This document shows positions 5,611 through 6,512 of a stretch of DNA of 6,512 nucleotides, piece after piece. Where the stretch lies: the NCBI GenBank assembly GCA_030917225.1, contig JAUPVD010000350.1, positions 1 to 6,512 of the forward strand, written 5' to 3'. The notes below the pieces were generated by a model. That model saw only the letters and a program-made list of their open reading frames with translations, searched no databases and was not told the DNA's origin. The translations under genes were made by a program, and so were the position numbers. How positions within the stretch are numbered: position 1 is the first letter of the stretch; each line of letters starts with the position of its first letter. This DNA is from Pseudomonadota bacterium. GTDB lineage: Bacteria > Pseudomonadota > Gammaproteobacteria > Burkholderiales > Rhodocyclaceae.

Positions 5611-6512
5611 CGCGCGTGCGCGACAGGCGCGCGGTCGCGGAGGATCAGGGAGGGTTTCGAGAACGGCGCCAGTCGTTCGAGAAAATCGAGCAGTTCGAGC
5701 ACCGGTGAGTTGCGGAAGAAGCGGGCCATCGGCGTGTCCATCCAGATGCGATCGGCGTAGGCCAGGATCTCATGGGGGGTGTCGCCGACACCATCGCCGT
5801 TGCGGTCGAATCCCTGATAGTCATCCCAGTAGTTGCCATGCCAGGCGTTGGCGTCGCTGGTTTCATCGCCGCCGACCAGCGCCTGCCACAGGTTGTGCTC
5901 GAAGCGGTTGTAATACACGAGATGACCGCTGCGCTCGCCATAGAAGCTGACGCCGGTGATGTTGTGCGAGATGCGGTTGCCGACGATGGTGATGCGGTTG
6001 ATCGAGTGCTGCGGCGAGTCGGCAAGGATGCCGACGGCGCAGTGCAGCAGGTCGTTGTCATGCACCAGGGCGGCGCTCGATTCCTTCAGGGCAATGGCGG
6101 CACCGGAGGCTTCCATGGCGTGGGCGATGCGGTTACGCCGGATGACGATGCCGTCGGAGTTGAGGATGGTCAGTCCGGTGGCGTTGCGCGCAAGGTCGTT
6201 GCCTTCGACGAGGCTGCGATGGGAGAAGAGGAAGTTCATCGCCCGCCGGCTGTCGCGAATTCGGTTGCCGATGTAGCGGTTGTGCGGCGAGTTGCTGATG
6301 GTGACATCGCGGATCTGTGCGATGTCGTTCTTCTCGATGCGGTTGCTGGTGCTGTACCAGAGCCGCAGGCCGTCGCCACGGTCGGCGATGTCCGCTGGTC
6401 GGGAGCGGATACGGTTGCCGGTGACGACATTGTTGTTGGCGCGGTGCAGGGTAATGCCGAAGAGGACGTCTTCGATGCGGTTGTTTTCGAGGCGATTGTG
6501 GTTGCCCTCGAC
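5607..6512 (-). CDS. nosD: NosD-type periplasmic beta-helix protein, C-terminal part (5' end outside window)
   Basis: NosD helps assemble the copper centres of nitrous oxide reductase NosZ in the periplasm, together with the NosFY transporter. The frame is open from the right edge and gives 301 residues of an expected ~400 or more; the N-terminus and any signal peptide are off the window. It consists of right-handed parallel beta-helix (CASH/PbH1-like) turns, each with an Asn-Arg-Ile or Asn-Asp-Leu step (NRIED, GNRIRS, SNRIEKNDI, GNRIRD, EGNDL, RRNRI, HDNDL, VGNRI, YYNRF). The NosD hallmark GNYWDDYQGFDRNGDGVGDT follows, then a C-terminal segment with FFRNSPVLELLDFLERLAPF. No nosF follows on this strand, unlike classical nosDFY order, so this gene ends its operon here. 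A beta-helix paralogue outside a nos cluster is possible but less likely. Confidence 0.88.
   Translation of the reverse strand, partial: VEGNHNRLENNRIEDVLFGITLHRANNNVVTGNRIRSRPADIADRGDGLRLWYSTSNRIEKNDIAQIRDVTISNSPHNRYIGNRIRDSRRAMNFLFSHRSLVEGNDLARNATGLTILNSDGIVIRRNRIAHAMEASGAAIALKESSAALVHDNDLLHCAVGILADSPQHSINRITIVGNRISHNITGVSFYGERSGHLVYYNRFEHNLWQALVGGDETSDANAWHGNYWDDYQGFDRNGDGVGDTPHEILAYADRIWMDTPMARFFRNSPVLELLDFLERLAPFSKPSLILRDRAPVAHAR

Overview
The window looks like a chromosome segment of a betaproteobacterium, most likely near Rhodocyclales (Dechloromonas, Azonexus, Azospira and relatives). This rests on GC-rich DNA, the eno-ftsB gene order, the sequence character of FtsB, an adjacent nosD-type gene, and a style of small alanine/glutamine-rich proteins. 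The placement is inference from protein character; no search was run.

Layout. Positions 1-1216 (+) hold the conserved housekeeping block: the last 241 codons of enolase (eno), a 114-base gap with a terminator-like hairpin, then the cell-division gene ftsB, closed by a clear intrinsic terminator. Positions 1239-2498 (-) encode a soluble PAS-PAS-GGDEF diguanylate cyclase with an intact active site and an intact inhibitory RxxD site. A 218-base divergent intergenic region follows, with related sequence blocks at its two ends. Next, on the + strand, come two small genes of unknown function (2717-2899, 60 aa; 2940-3332, 130 aa). Their bodies are unrelated but they end in nearly the same 15-residue tail, NAEGQTTG[ST][VL]VNVTA. 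A GNRA-loop terminator follows. An integral-membrane family 3 acyltransferase lies at 3464-4519 (+).

Positions 4529-4675 (-) hold a 48-aa protein of unknown function with a perfect Shine-Dalgarno sequence. It faces a divergent sirtuin-family NAD-dependent deacylase gene (4714-5610, +), and a 20-bp perfect palindrome lies between the two. The window ends in the 3' 301 codons of a NosD-type beta-helix protein (5607-6512, -), whose stop codon overlaps that of the sirtuin gene on the opposite strand.

How the genes may work together. Eno and FtsB are core functions. The middle (1239-4519) reads as an accessory island: a c-di-GMP synthesising enzyme divergent from a two-gene operon of tail-sharing small proteins, then an envelope-modifying acyltransferase. 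A link between c-di-GMP signalling and these small proteins is only suggested by position. The NosD-type gene points to nitrous-oxide reductase maturation lying beyond the right edge. The most promising undescribed element is the pair of small proteins with the shared C-terminal tail; the 48-aa protein with its palindrome is second.
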